From the IMG/VR virus record IMGVR_UViG_3300025141_000020, positions 124,001-188,000 of that record: a stretch of DNA of 64,000 bases. The stretch is one strand, 5' to 3'. The notes under the pieces are model-generated. The model was given only the letters and a program-made list of their open reading frames with translations, was not told the origin of the DNA and did no database searches. The translations under genes were made by a program, and so were the position numbers. Of this stretch, positions 7,879 to 16,462 are shown piece after piece (position 1 is the first letter of the stretch; each line of letters starts with the position of its first letter). This stretch comes from a virus.

Positions 7879-9486
7879 ATGAAAAAGCCTTTAATTTTAG
7901 ATTGCACAATCCGTGATGGTGGAATAGTAAATGATTTTAATTTTGACATTAACTTTGTTAAGAAATGTATGGATACAATAGAAAAAAGTGATTGTAATTA
8001 TTGTGAATTAGGATATATACATGATAAAAAATATATCAATTCATATGACACGTTTTGGAAAAATATAAATATTGTGGAGTTATCATCAATGCTTAAAAAA
8101 TCTAATATTAAATTATCTGTAATGGGTGATATGGGAAAATTTAGTTTAGATTTAATTCCAGAAAAAACATCTAATATTGTTGTAGACTTAATTAGAGTAG
8201 CTGGAACAGAAGATAAATTACTAGGTATGTTGGATTTAACTAAAAAAATATCGTCGAAGGGTTACGAAACATCAATCAACTTAATGGCATCTTCACATTA
8301 TTCTAAAGATGATTGGGAACGCATAGTAGATATTGTTAATAAATCTAGCTTCAAGCCCACATTTATTTATTTTGCAGATAGTTTTGGTAACTTAAAGCCT
8401 AGTGATGTTTTAAGTATAGTTAATAAACTTAAAAAATTAAACGATGTCAAAATTGGCTTTCATAGCCACAACCAACTACAATTAGCTTTTGCTAATACAT
8501 TAAAAGCAATCGAGCTGGATATAGATATAGTAGATTCAACAATAACAGGAATGGGAAAAGGCCCAGGAAATTTACCCACTGAATTATTATTAGGATATTA
8601 TAATCATGATTTGAAATATGTTAATAAATTTATTGACAATGAAATGAAATCACTAATGAATAAATATGAATGGGGTTATTTACATAAATATTTTATTTGT
8701 GGTTTATATAATGCAACACCTAGATATGGTGAATTCATTATGCGAGATAAAAATTCATCCTTGAATGATGTTGTTGATAGTGTTAAAAATAAATCTTTAG
8801 GTGATAAAATTAGTTATAAAAAAGATATTTCTAATGTAAGAATAACAGCTGTTATACCAATAAAAATGAACAATGAAAGATTACCAGGTAAAAACACAAA
8901 TAATTTAGGAGATAAGCCTCTGTGTCAATATATATTTAATACTTTATTAAAAGTTAAAGAGCGTTATAAAAATTTAGACATTATAGTTTATTGTAGTAGT
9001 GATGAGATAAAACAATATTTATTACCTGGTATCAAATTCCTAAAACGAGATAAAAGACTAGATGAAAATAATACAAACTATACAGATATATTTTCTGAAT
9101 TTATTAAAGAAGCTGATAGTGATATATACATTTATACGCATGCAACTAGCCCTTTTATAAAAGCAGATAGTATTATAAATTCAATTAAAAAGGTCTTAAT
9201 AGAAGGTTATGATAGTTCTTTTTCAGTTTTGAAAAAAAATGTTTTTTATTGGGCTGATGACAAGTCAAATTATAACACAAATAATGTACCTCGAACCCAA
9301 GATTTGGACCCTATATTTATAGAGACCAGTGGTTTTTATGTATATAGAAAAGACGTTTTTGAAAATACGGGTACAAGAATAGGAAAAACTCCTTTCCTTT
9401 ATTGTGTTGATGAAGAAGAAGGTATCGATATAGATGATAAAAAAGATTTTGTACTAGCTCAAAATATAATTTGTAGTGTTAAATAG
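7879..9486 (+). CDS. Fusion of HMGL-like (4-hydroxy-2-oxovalerate-type) aldolase and CMP-sugar cytidylyltransferase
   Basis: Residues 1 to about 300 form a DRE-TIM aldolase: LDCTIRDGGIVNDF supplies the catalytic Arg-Asp, GFHSHNQLQLAFAN the metal-binding HxH, and TGMGKGPGNLPTELL the typical C-terminal loop. Residues from about 318 form a NeuA-like cytidylyltransferase: AVIPIKMNNERLPGKN (CTP-binding), a HATSPFI segment, and a final EEEGIDIDDKKDF. A short linker separates the domains. A reasonable hypothesis is that it condenses pyruvate with a sugar aldehyde and activates the 2-keto acid product as a CMP-sugar for the sialyltransferase-like enzyme encoded just upstream. The fusion is seen directly; the reaction is inference. 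Confidence 0.75.
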   Translation: MKKPLILDCTIRDGGIVNDFNFDINFVKKCMDTIEKSDCNYCELGYIHDKKYINSYDTFWKNINIVELSSMLKKSNIKLSVMGDMGKFSLDLIPEKTSNIVVDLIRVAGTEDKLLGMLDLTKKISSKGYETSINLMASSHYSKDDWERIVDIVNKSSFKPTFIYFADSFGNLKPSDVLSIVNKLKKLNDVKIGFHSHNQLQLAFANTLKAIELDIDIVDSTITGMGKGPGNLPTELLLGYYNHDLKYVNKFIDNEMKSLMNKYEWGYLHKYFICGLYNATPRYGEFIMRDKNSSLNDVVDSVKNKSLGDKISYKKDISNVRITAVIPIKMNNERLPGKNTNNLGDKPLCQYIFNTLLKVKERYKNLDIIVYCSSDEIKQYLLPGIKFLKRDKRLDENNTNYTDIFSEFIKEADSDIYIYTHATSPFIKADSIINSIKKVLIEGYDSSFSVLKKNVFYWADDKSNYNTNNVPRTQDLDPIFIETSGFYVYRKDVFENTGTRIGKTPFLYCVDEEEGIDIDDKKDFVLAQNIICSVK

Positions 9487-9509
9487 AGATTAAAAGTAAT
9501 AATAAACTA

Positions 9510-10256
9510 ATGGGAAGAAGAAGTAAGAAATTATCTAGAGAAGAACAACGAGAGGTTGAGGAATGGATTTACCAGAATAATACTGAAGAAACTAGAATGA
9601 CTGACACTATGACTATTCGTGTTAAGTGTAAAACAGAAAATCAGAAGTCTCTAGTTAACGCGATTAAAGAAAAAGAAGTAATTATATGTTCTGGGCCTGC
9701 TGGAACAGGTAAAACTTATCTAGCGTGTGCTGAAGCTTTAAAATTAATTAAAAAATATGCAAAATATAAAAAGATTGTAATTGTAAAGTCAGTCACTACT
9801 TTAAAGAATGAAGAGATTGGTTTTTTAAAAGGTAATTTACGTGAAAAAATGGAGCCTTTTATGTTTTCTTTTGTTCATAACTTTGAAAAATTGGTTGGTC
9901 AGTCTATAACTTCTAAATTAAGAGAATTAAAAACTATAGAAGAAATGCCTATTGCGTACATGAGAGGAATCAATTTAGATAGGTCAATTATAATAATAGA
10001 TGAGGCACAAAACATTTCACAAGAGAATATAAGGACTATTATGACTAGGTTAGGGAGAGACTCTAAAATGATATTTCTTGGTGATGAAAGACAGCAAGAT
10101 TCTAAGGGTGGTAACGGATTAACATTTTTAATGGACCACTTTCAAGACATAGAAGAAATAGGGTGTGTACAATTCACTAAATCGGACGTGGTTAGAAATC
10201 CATTAGTAGCTAAAATAGAGAGGGTATTTGATTCTTTACAAAAGAACATTAAATAA
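9510..10256 (+). CDS. phoH: PhoH-like ATPase
   Basis: The 248-residue protein has Walker A GPAGTGKT at residues 62-69 and Walker B IIIIDEAQN around 160-168. TIMTRLGRDSKMIFLGDERQQD supplies the sensor region typical of PhoH. PhoH-like ATPases are common in large marine tailed phages; proposed roles are RNA-related or stress functions, and none is established here. It follows the cassette after a 23-base gap with a run of A/T and starts the block of phage core genes. Confidence 0.92.
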   Translation: MGRRSKKLSREEQREVEEWIYQNNTEETRMTDTMTIRVKCKTENQKSLVNAIKEKEVIICSGPAGTGKTYLACAEALKLIKKYAKYKKIVIVKSVTTLKNEEIGFLKGNLREKMEPFMFSFVHNFEKLVGQSITSKLRELKTIEEMPIAYMRGINLDRSIIIIDEAQNISQENIRTIMTRLGRDSKMIFLGDERQQDSKGGNGLTFLMDHFQDIEEIGCVQFTKSDVVRNPLVAKIERVFDSLQKNIK

Positions 10257-10268
10257 TTAAGTTTAAAT

Positions 10269-10847
10269 ATGGTAATTAGTGTAAGTATAAATGGTGTGTT
10301 AAGAGATGTTCTATCTAGATTTGAGGATGTGTATAACAAATACTTTGAGGATGGTGTAAAATCTGAAGTGGTAACCTCTGATTTACTTAAGTACACCCAT
10401 TTTGAAACACCTGAAGAGTTATTTGAGTTTATGTATGAAGAATCTCCTATGGAGATATTTGGACAGGCTAAGGAGACCCATATCAACGTAATGACACACC
10501 TAACAGATTTATATAAAGAAATGCCTAAAGGATATAAATTGCGTGTTGTTGGCGATGATTTAGGTAGAGCTAAATCATCAACCTTGTGGTTTTTAGCTAA
10601 ATATGGTTGTTCGTGTGATGAAATATCATTTTACAACACTTCTACTATAAATGAAATATGGGAAAAAACAGATTTATTTATAACATCTGATTTAGATATT
10701 ATAAAATCTAAACCCGAAGATAAAACATTAATAATCGTAGATAAAGTTTACAATTCCGATTTGGTTTGTAATTTACGTATAAACACAATTAAAGACATTG
10801 AGTCGTTTGAAAACATACATGAAAAACTTGAGTGCGTTAAATCTTAG
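10269..10847 (+). CDS. HAD-superfamily-like phage protein lacking the usual catalytic Asp
   Basis: The 192-residue protein begins VISVSINGVLRDVLSRFEDVY, which resembles the phage HAD motif DIDGVLRD but with Ser and Asn where the two aspartates should be. LRVVGDDLGRAKSSTLWFLAKYG and DLFITSDLDII resemble the middle and motif-IV segments of 5'-nucleotidase-like HAD proteins. If homologous, it has lost motif-I chemistry and may be a structural or binding protein. It sits between PhoH and a small unknown gene, both on the same strand. Confidence 0.45.
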   Translation: MVISVSINGVLRDVLSRFEDVYNKYFEDGVKSEVVTSDLLKYTHFETPEELFEFMYEESPMEIFGQAKETHINVMTHLTDLYKEMPKGYKLRVVGDDLGRAKSSTLWFLAKYGCSCDEISFYNTSTINEIWEKTDLFITSDLDIIKSKPEDKTLIIVDKVYNSDLVCNLRINTIKDIESFENIHEKLECVKS

Positions 10848-11133
10848 AATAGGTAATGAAGTATTATATTATGATGTTGATGAGTTTATGAACCAAGTAA
10901 CATATAAACCTATTACAACTGATGAAAAAACTGTTGTCGTTGATTCGGATATTAAAAATACCGACATAATGTTACCTAAGTTTGAGTTTTTTAAACTTAT
11001 GATTGATACGACATGTAATGTAATAGAAGATGTTGACCCTACTTTAGGTTCTTTATCTTTAGAAAAAATGTCGGTGTCTTATAAATTAGCCCTAAATACC
11101 TTAATAAAGTATAAAATAATTAAAAAAAAATAA
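10819..11133 (+). CDS. Small protein of unknown function
   Basis: About 104 residues from ATG 10819. A TTG at 10798 would add seven residues, but ATG gives a shorter overlap (29 bases) with the previous gene. It begins MKNLSALNLRIGNEVLYYDVDEF and later has FFKLMIDTTCNVIEDVD. No signal peptide or membrane segment is visible. I do not recognise it. Its place between PhoH/HAD-like genes and a glycosyltransferase suggests a phage core protein. Confidence 0.6.
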   Translation: MKNLSALNLRIGNEVLYYDVDEFMNQVTYKPITTDEKTVVVDSDIKNTDIMLPKFEFFKLMIDTTCNVIEDVDPTLGSLSLEKMSVSYKLALNTLIKYKIIKKK

Positions 11134-11139
11134 TAAATA

Positions 11140-12198
11140 ATGGAACAATTAGAACAATTAGAAAATGCCTTGTCTAAACTAAAAAACAAAGAGTCAAAAC
11201 TTTATTTTTTAACCCAGGACACCGTTGGTAATGCTGCTGCGTCAGTAAACACCAATTACCAATACGTAAAACATCTTAACGAGGCGGGGTATAAAGCGTA
11301 TATACTACACGAAAAAACTGAGTATAAAGGTGTTAGTTCTTGGTTAGATGAAGAGTACTCGAATCTACCTCACGCTAATATTGAAGGTGGTGAGTTAAAG
11401 GTGGGTCCACAGGATTTTGTGATAATCCCTGAGCTGTTTGGTCATGTTTTAGAACAGTTAAAAGATATGCCTTGCACTAAAATTATGTTATCACAATGTT
11501 ATGATTACATATTAGAAACTCTACAGCCCGGTTTTGGTTGGCCTAATTATAATGTACATAAATGTTTAACTACAACAGAAGAACAAGCTGCCCACATAAA
11601 AAAATTCTTTCCTTCAGTAGAAACTACGGTTATAACACCAACAATTCCAGAATATTTTAAAGATTCAGAAAAACCTAAAAAACCTATAATCGGTGTTCAT
11701 ACTAGAGACCAAAGAGAAACTATGAAACTTATAAAAGGTTTTTATCTACAGAACCCACAATTTAAATGGGTCACATTTAAAGACCTTAGAGGTTTATCTA
11801 GAAAAGATTTTGCTAAGAGTTTAGGTGAGTGTTGTGCTTCTGTGTGGGTTGACAGAATTAGTAGTTACGGTACTTTTCCTTTGGAATCTATGAAGTGTAA
11901 AACTCCGGTGATTGGGGTGTTACCTATAATGAAACCTTCATGGTTAACAAATGAGAATGGTGTTTGGGCTTTTGATGAATCTAAACTTATCGAGGTCTTG
12001 GGTAATTATATGAAGAACTGGTTGGAGGATTCTTTACCTGATTCTTTATATGAAAAGATGGCGGAGACCGTGAAAGCCTTGCCTAAAGACTCTGAACGCG
12101 AGGGCATTATTTCTTATTTTGATAAGTTAGTGTCTGATAAAATATCGGAAATGGATATTTCTATAAATAAACTTAAACCTGTAGAGGAAACTATTTAA
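11140..12198 (+). CDS. GT-B-fold glycosyltransferase
   Basis: The 352-residue protein looks like a two-Rossmann-domain glycosyltransferase. The N-terminal part has FLTQDTVGNAAASVNTNYQYVKHL (donor-side helix after strand 1). The C-terminal part has PIIGVHTRDQRET, then VWVDRISSYGTFPLESMKCKTPVIG, where the Glu and downstream Pro-Val-Ile-Gly match the nucleotide-sugar-binding region of GT4-type enzymes. It is followed four bases later by a GT-A enzyme. These two lie among baseplate and sigma genes rather than in the cassette, suggesting a virion-modifying role (inference). Confidence 0.65.
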   Translation: MEQLEQLENALSKLKNKESKLYFLTQDTVGNAAASVNTNYQYVKHLNEAGYKAYILHEKTEYKGVSSWLDEEYSNLPHANIEGGELKVGPQDFVIIPELFGHVLEQLKDMPCTKIMLSQCYDYILETLQPGFGWPNYNVHKCLTTTEEQAAHIKKFFPSVETTVITPTIPEYFKDSEKPKKPIIGVHTRDQRETMKLIKGFYLQNPQFKWVTFKDLRGLSRKDFAKSLGECCASVWVDRISSYGTFPLESMKCKTPVIGVLPIMKPSWLTNENGVWAFDESKLIEVLGNYMKNWLEDSLPDSLYEKMAETVKALPKDSEREGIISYFDKLVSDKISEMDISINKLKPVEETI

Positions 12199-12202
12199 TA
12201 TT

Positions 12203-13000
12203 ATGAAAAATGAAAATGTTAGTGTAATTTTACCGGTACACGATGTATCTGGTGATTTTGATGTGTGGTTTAAAAAAGCCATAAGAAGTGTTGAACAATC
12301 AGTGGTTAAGCCTAGTAAGTTACTGATTATCTGTGCTGATAATAAAGAGATTAAACAATACATGGATTCTTGGGAAAAACCTACCGATTTAGGGTTATCC
12401 ATACTATATAATGATGATAAGACTGATTATTGTGGTCAAGTAAACTATGGTGTTGATAAATGTGAGACAGAGTATTTTTCTATTTTAGAGTTTGATGATG
12501 AGTATTCCAATATCTGGTTTAAGAATTTTGATGAGTACTTAAAACATTATCCCGATGTGGATATGTTCTTGCCTTTGGTTGTTGATACTGATGAGCAAGG
12601 TCAGTTTCTAGGTTTCACAAATGAAGCTTTATGGGCTATGGGATTCTCAGAGGAACAAGGTTACTTAGATAATAATACCTTATTAAAATTTCAGAATTTC
12701 CAAGTAAGTGGTTTTATCATGAAAAAAGAAAAGTTTGAGGAAATAGGTGGGATGAAACCTTCTATTAAATTAACCTTTAATTATGAGTTTTTATTAAGAG
12801 CAACCTATAATGATACTACCATTATGACCATACCTAAAGTAGGGTATAAACATACTAACCAAAGAACTAACTCTTTATTCTGGGATTATAAGTATTCAAA
12901 TGAAATCTTGTTAAGTCCTGATGAAGCTAAGTTTTGGGTTGATACAGCAAAAAAAGAATATTTCTTTACCACTGACAGGGAAGTATCTTTTAATTCATAA
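12203..13000 (+). CDS. Family-2-like (GT-A) glycosyltransferase
   Basis: The 265-residue protein starts NVSVILPVHDVSGDFDVWF, the typical GT2 first strand, and has FSILEFDDEYSNIWF near residue 95 as the DxD-equivalent (DDE). A later region, FQVSGFIMKKEKFEEIGGM, matches the acceptor-side segment of GT2 enzymes, and HTNQRTNSLFW near the end gives the conserved His/Arg. It has no membrane helices, so it is probably soluble. It is paired with the preceding GT-B gene. Confidence 0.75.
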   Translation: MKNENVSVILPVHDVSGDFDVWFKKAIRSVEQSVVKPSKLLIICADNKEIKQYMDSWEKPTDLGLSILYNDDKTDYCGQVNYGVDKCETEYFSILEFDDEYSNIWFKNFDEYLKHYPDVDMFLPLVVDTDEQGQFLGFTNEALWAMGFSEEQGYLDNNTLLKFQNFQVSGFIMKKEKFEEIGGMKPSIKLTFNYEFLLRATYNDTTIMTIPKVGYKHTNQRTNSLFWDYKYSNEILLSPDEAKFWVDTAKKEYFFTTDREVSFNS

Positions 13001-13006
13001 ATTAAA

Positions 13007-13708
13007 ATGGGTAGGAAACCTTTAACTAAGCAGTATTTTGGTCCACCTCAAGAAGAAGCGGTAAGAATATTTCTTACTGCGAGTACCTGGGATGAAAAAA
13101 ACTTAGTATATAATGACTACCTTAGGGACCCATTAATTAAGATGATTGAAAGTATAATAAGAAGGTATAAGCTATATAGACCAAATATGGATTTTACTGA
13201 TATACACACTGACACCCTATCTTTTCTAGTTACTAAAATGGAAAAGTTTAAACCCGCTAAAGGAAAAAAAGCTTATTCGTATTTTGGTACTATCTGTAAG
13301 AATTATCTAATGGGTCAAATAATGAAAGACAATAGGGATAGAAATAGAAAAATTTCTTATGAAGATATATCCTATAGCTTAGAACAAAACGAAAAGTATT
13401 CCTACACTATTCTTGATAATGATATTGAGGCTGAGACTGTGATGTCTTCTTTAGTGGAAGAACTTAAACAATTTACTGTTGATAATAGGTTAAATGTTAA
13501 TGAAGAAAAAATCGGGTATTGTTTAATCGACGTTTTTGAAAACTACGAATCCATATTTATTGCCGGGAAAGGAAACAAGTTTAACAAGAATATAATACTT
13601 TACCAATTAAGAGAGATGAGTGGATTAACTACAAAAGAAATTCGTTCCGCTCTTAAACCATTTAAATCCTTATACAAAGAGCTTGTAGAGAAATTGGTAA
13701 ATAGATAA
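13007..13708 (+). CDS. gp55: T4 gp55-like late-transcription sigma factor
   Basis: In 233 residues, KFKPAKGKKAYSYFGTICKNYL (about 83-104) is the phage version of sigma-70 region 2, as found in gp55 of T4-like phages. It is followed by a basic stretch (MKDNRDRNRK) and a C-terminal helical region, LREMSGLTTKEIRSALKPF, resembling a region-4/HTH remnant. gp55 directs host RNA polymerase to late promoters. The recurrent TATTTATA element upstream of structural genes in this window is its best candidate target. It is encoded next to baseplate genes on the plus strand. Confidence 0.75.
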   Translation: MGRKPLTKQYFGPPQEEAVRIFLTASTWDEKNLVYNDYLRDPLIKMIESIIRRYKLYRPNMDFTDIHTDTLSFLVTKMEKFKPAKGKKAYSYFGTICKNYLMGQIMKDNRDRNRKISYEDISYSLEQNEKYSYTILDNDIEAETVMSSLVEELKQFTVDNRLNVNEEKIGYCLIDVFENYESIFIAGKGNKFNKNIILYQLREMSGLTTKEIRSALKPFKSLYKELVEKLVNR

Positions 13709-13725
13709 TACAGATATTTATTAGT

Positions 13726-14109
13726 ATGCCAAGACCTAAAAGAAAACAAATAAATTTAACTAACGAAAGTGCTTTAAGTTTAATGCAGGAAATTTATAAT
13801 GAATGTGTTGAACAACGTACTACCGCTATCCGTATCCAAAATAAAATGATTGGGTTTATGAAAGAAGCTGCTGATATGGCTTTGATTGGTCCTGTATTGA
13901 AGGAACAACAAAAAATTATCGACTCCGCTATAGACAAAAAATTACAATTATCTAAACTAATGGCTACTATTATGAGTAAAAATAATGAAGGTAAGATTGC
14001 TGGTTCTGTCCTTGACGGTGATGTTAGAGAAACTTTAACGGAGTTACTTAGTGATATTAGTAAAGACACTAAAGATGATGGTGATAATAGTTTAGAATAT
14101 AAGATGTAA
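13726..14109 (+). CDS. Small helical phage protein of unknown function
   Basis: The 127-residue protein has a basic N-terminus (MPRPKRKQIN), long amphipathic helices in the middle (RIQNKMIGFMKEAADMAL and LKEQQKIIDSAIDKKLQL), and an acidic tail. A TATTTAT element lies three bases before the ATG. The stop overlaps the next start. The size and helical character could fit a small terminase subunit or a baseplate chaperone, but I see no diagnostic motif. Confidence 0.6.
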   Translation: MPRPKRKQINLTNESALSLMQEIYNECVEQRTTAIRIQNKMIGFMKEAADMALIGPVLKEQQKIIDSAIDKKLQLSKLMATIMSKNNEGKIAGSVLDGDVRETLTELLSDISKDTKDDGDNSLEYKM

Positions 14110-16265
14110 TGCCAGATACTCAAAACACCCAAAAAGACATATTTTCAAAAGTAGAAGGTTTAATAGCTTTTTTAGATACTACTGATGAGAAAAAAGTTCG
14201 TGAAAATACTAAAGAATGGCAAGATACCCTGGAGGCTTTAAGGGATATAACAAATAATCCTCTCCCTTTTTTGTTGGGTTTGTTAAAAGAATTACAAGAG
14301 AGTAAGTTTGGTCAGAATGTTACCGCTAAAATTAAAGGTTTTAAAGCGGCAAAACGTAAAAAAAGAAAAGGTAAGGAGGGTGATGCAGATTTTAAAGAAA
14401 CTAAAAAATCTTTTAAAGAAAAACATTTAAAAGATAATTACGCTAATGTATGGTTAACTACACTCAATAGGTTAATTAAGAATGCGGTATTAACTGTACT
14501 GCCAAGAGTTAAAGACATTCTGGTCGAAGAAATAATAAAAGCTTTCAATTGTGATTTAACAACTTTAGTTCCTGTTGTGGGTGATGGGTTGTCTGGACCT
14601 CTTGTTATTGAGGTTGCGGAAATAGACTTACTTAAACAATTGTTTAATGACCCTTTACCAACCGCTGTACCTCCTAATCCTGCAGCTAAATACATGTATG
14701 AACAAAACCCACTTAATGGTGGTGCATACCCAGTTGGTACTAGCCCTTATCCAGTTAATCGTTTTTTACGGGACTTAATATATAATAACGCTACTCTTAT
14801 AGGTAACGGAGTTCCTGCAGCACCAAATACTATTAGAACAATATACGGTAAGAGTGGTAAAGCTTTATTTGATGTTGAGGTTCTTGCTGTGTTAGGTAAT
14901 CCGACAATCCTAAAGATATACCCTTATTATAAAACTGAAACGGGTAATACCCAATTTGCTAATGCTCCAGGGTGTAACGGTACTCCCCCTGCTGTTCCAG
15001 GTCAAGGAAGTAAATTTACTTTTATAGACTTCTTACACGACTATTTCAACAATATAGTGTTAATAGAATTACAAAATTTAGCGGGTGCTTTGTTGGAGAT
15101 ATTAACTGGTTTTATGAGTACCACAAATAAGGCTTTCAGCATTCAAGATTCAAAACACCTACAATGGTTTGTTGGTTTTGTTGAAAATGTTCTAAAGGCT
15201 TGTGATGGAGATGATTTAATAGGTCCTAATAGTGAGTCTATTGGTCACCACGCAGAATTAACAGATGAGGACAATTATTTTAACTTTACAGTAGAAGAAG
15301 AGCGTGCTATGATGTTAGAGGTAAGTCGTAAACAAAATAATGTATTAACCTTACAAAGTTGTGGTTCTTTGGATATCCCTATAGATAATAGTATGGTGGA
15401 TAAGGCTGTAGATGACATGCTAGCTACACAAGTAATGGAAGAGAAATTGCAAATATTTGATTTGCTACTTCAAAAACTGGCTAGGTCCTCAGCAAAAAAA
15501 GCTGGATATGATTTAGGATTAGGCACTATTACTTTACCTGTAGAAATTGATTTTAAAGAAAATATAATAAAAAAATTACCTCAGATATTGGTTTATTGTA
15601 TTATGAACCCTAAAGCCGTCCTTCCTTTAGTTATAACCGGTAAGATATTAAATCAAAATGGTCAATTATGTAGTTCTATAGACTTATTTGCAAAAGTATT
15701 TAGACGAGTTATTATTCGTGTTATCAAAGAAATACTTCAAGAAGTAACAAAAGAAATTATGAAAATGGTTAAACAGTATTTGTTACAAAAAATACGAGAG
15801 TTGATTAGAAGGAAATTAAGTGAACAAGCAAAGAAAAAAATACGAATGATTCGTAGATTATTAGATTTATTATTACCATTAATAAGTGCTTTAAATAACG
15901 CAAAAAACTGTCAAGAAATATATAACATATTATTAGGTTTACTAATGGCTAATATGCCTGACATACCCTTTAAAGTGCCAGCATTTTTAGTTTCTGCTGC
16001 AGAACTGAGAGCTGGAACCACTGCTTTAGGTACGTTTGAGAGATTTTTGACCAAGTGTCAACAAGATGGTATTCCTATAGGGGATTTACCTGATGGTAGT
16101 TCTAATATGATATTACCTGCATTTCGTAAAGCTTTTGAGGCTAAGGAAGAGGAGGATAGTGACCATAAAAAACTATTAGGTGTTATACCCCAAGGTCAAG
16201 TTATTACAGCTTTTGGTCCTGCGTCAATTGTGCCATTTACAAAGGTAACTGGTACGTCAGCTTAA
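14109..16265 (+). CDS. Large virion protein, probably baseplate-associated
   Basis: This 718-residue protein has a lysine-rich stretch near residue 75-100 (KRKKRKGKEG), a middle with many Pro and Gly, and a basic helical region around residues 530-590 (VIRVIKEILQEVTKEIMKM, then LIRRKLSEQAKKKIRMI). The hydrophobic segment after it (LLDLLLPLISALNNAK) could insert in or near a membrane. It lies between a small helical protein and the OB-fold baseplate gene, on the same strand with little spacing, so a baseplate or tail role is likely. No family is recognised. Confidence 0.6.
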   Translation: MPDTQNTQKDIFSKVEGLIAFLDTTDEKKVRENTKEWQDTLEALRDITNNPLPFLLGLLKELQESKFGQNVTAKIKGFKAAKRKKRKGKEGDADFKETKKSFKEKHLKDNYANVWLTTLNRLIKNAVLTVLPRVKDILVEEIIKAFNCDLTTLVPVVGDGLSGPLVIEVAEIDLLKQLFNDPLPTAVPPNPAAKYMYEQNPLNGGAYPVGTSPYPVNRFLRDLIYNNATLIGNGVPAAPNTIRTIYGKSGKALFDVEVLAVLGNPTILKIYPYYKTETGNTQFANAPGCNGTPPAVPGQGSKFTFIDFLHDYFNNIVLIELQNLAGALLEILTGFMSTTNKAFSIQDSKHLQWFVGFVENVLKACDGDDLIGPNSESIGHHAELTDEDNYFNFTVEEERAMMLEVSRKQNNVLTLQSCGSLDIPIDNSMVDKAVDDMLATQVMEEKLQIFDLLLQKLARSSAKKAGYDLGLGTITLPVEIDFKENIIKKLPQILVYCIMNPKAVLPLVITGKILNQNGQLCSSIDLFAKVFRRVIIRVIKEILQEVTKEIMKMVKQYLLQKIRELIRRKLSEQAKKKIRMIRRLLDLLLPLISALNNAKNCQEIYNILLGLLMANMPDIPFKVPAFLVSAAELRAGTTALGTFERFLTKCQQDGIPIGDLPDGSSNMILPAFRKAFEAKEEEDSDHKKLLGVIPQGQVITAFGPASIVPFTKVTGTSA

Positions 16266-16277
16266 AAAAAATAAATT

Positions 16278-16460
16278 ATGGAGTTTTTTAAAATATATAA
16301 GGAAAAATCAAATAAGGAGTTATCTGATATGTTGACTAACTTAAAGACTGAGTTTGATAAGACTAAGTCTTTATTAATTGGTTTGACACACCATTTAGAT
16401 GATATAGAAAAGAAATTTAAACTTATCGAGTCTGAATTAAAAAAACGTAAAGTTAATTAA
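16278..16460 (+). CDS. Short coiled-coil protein
   Basis: The 60 residues are almost entirely heptad-like: MLTNLKTEFDKTKSLLIGL, then LDDIEKKFKLIESELKKRK. It begins 12 bases after the large virion protein and ends two bases before the OB-fold baseplate gene, so it is clearly part of that unit. Such small coiled coils may be assembly or trimerisation partners. No family is recognised. Confidence 0.65.
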   Translation: MEFFKIYKEKSNKELSDMLTNLKTEFDKTKSLLIGLTHHLDDIEKKFKLIESELKKRKVN

Positions 16461-16462
16461 CT

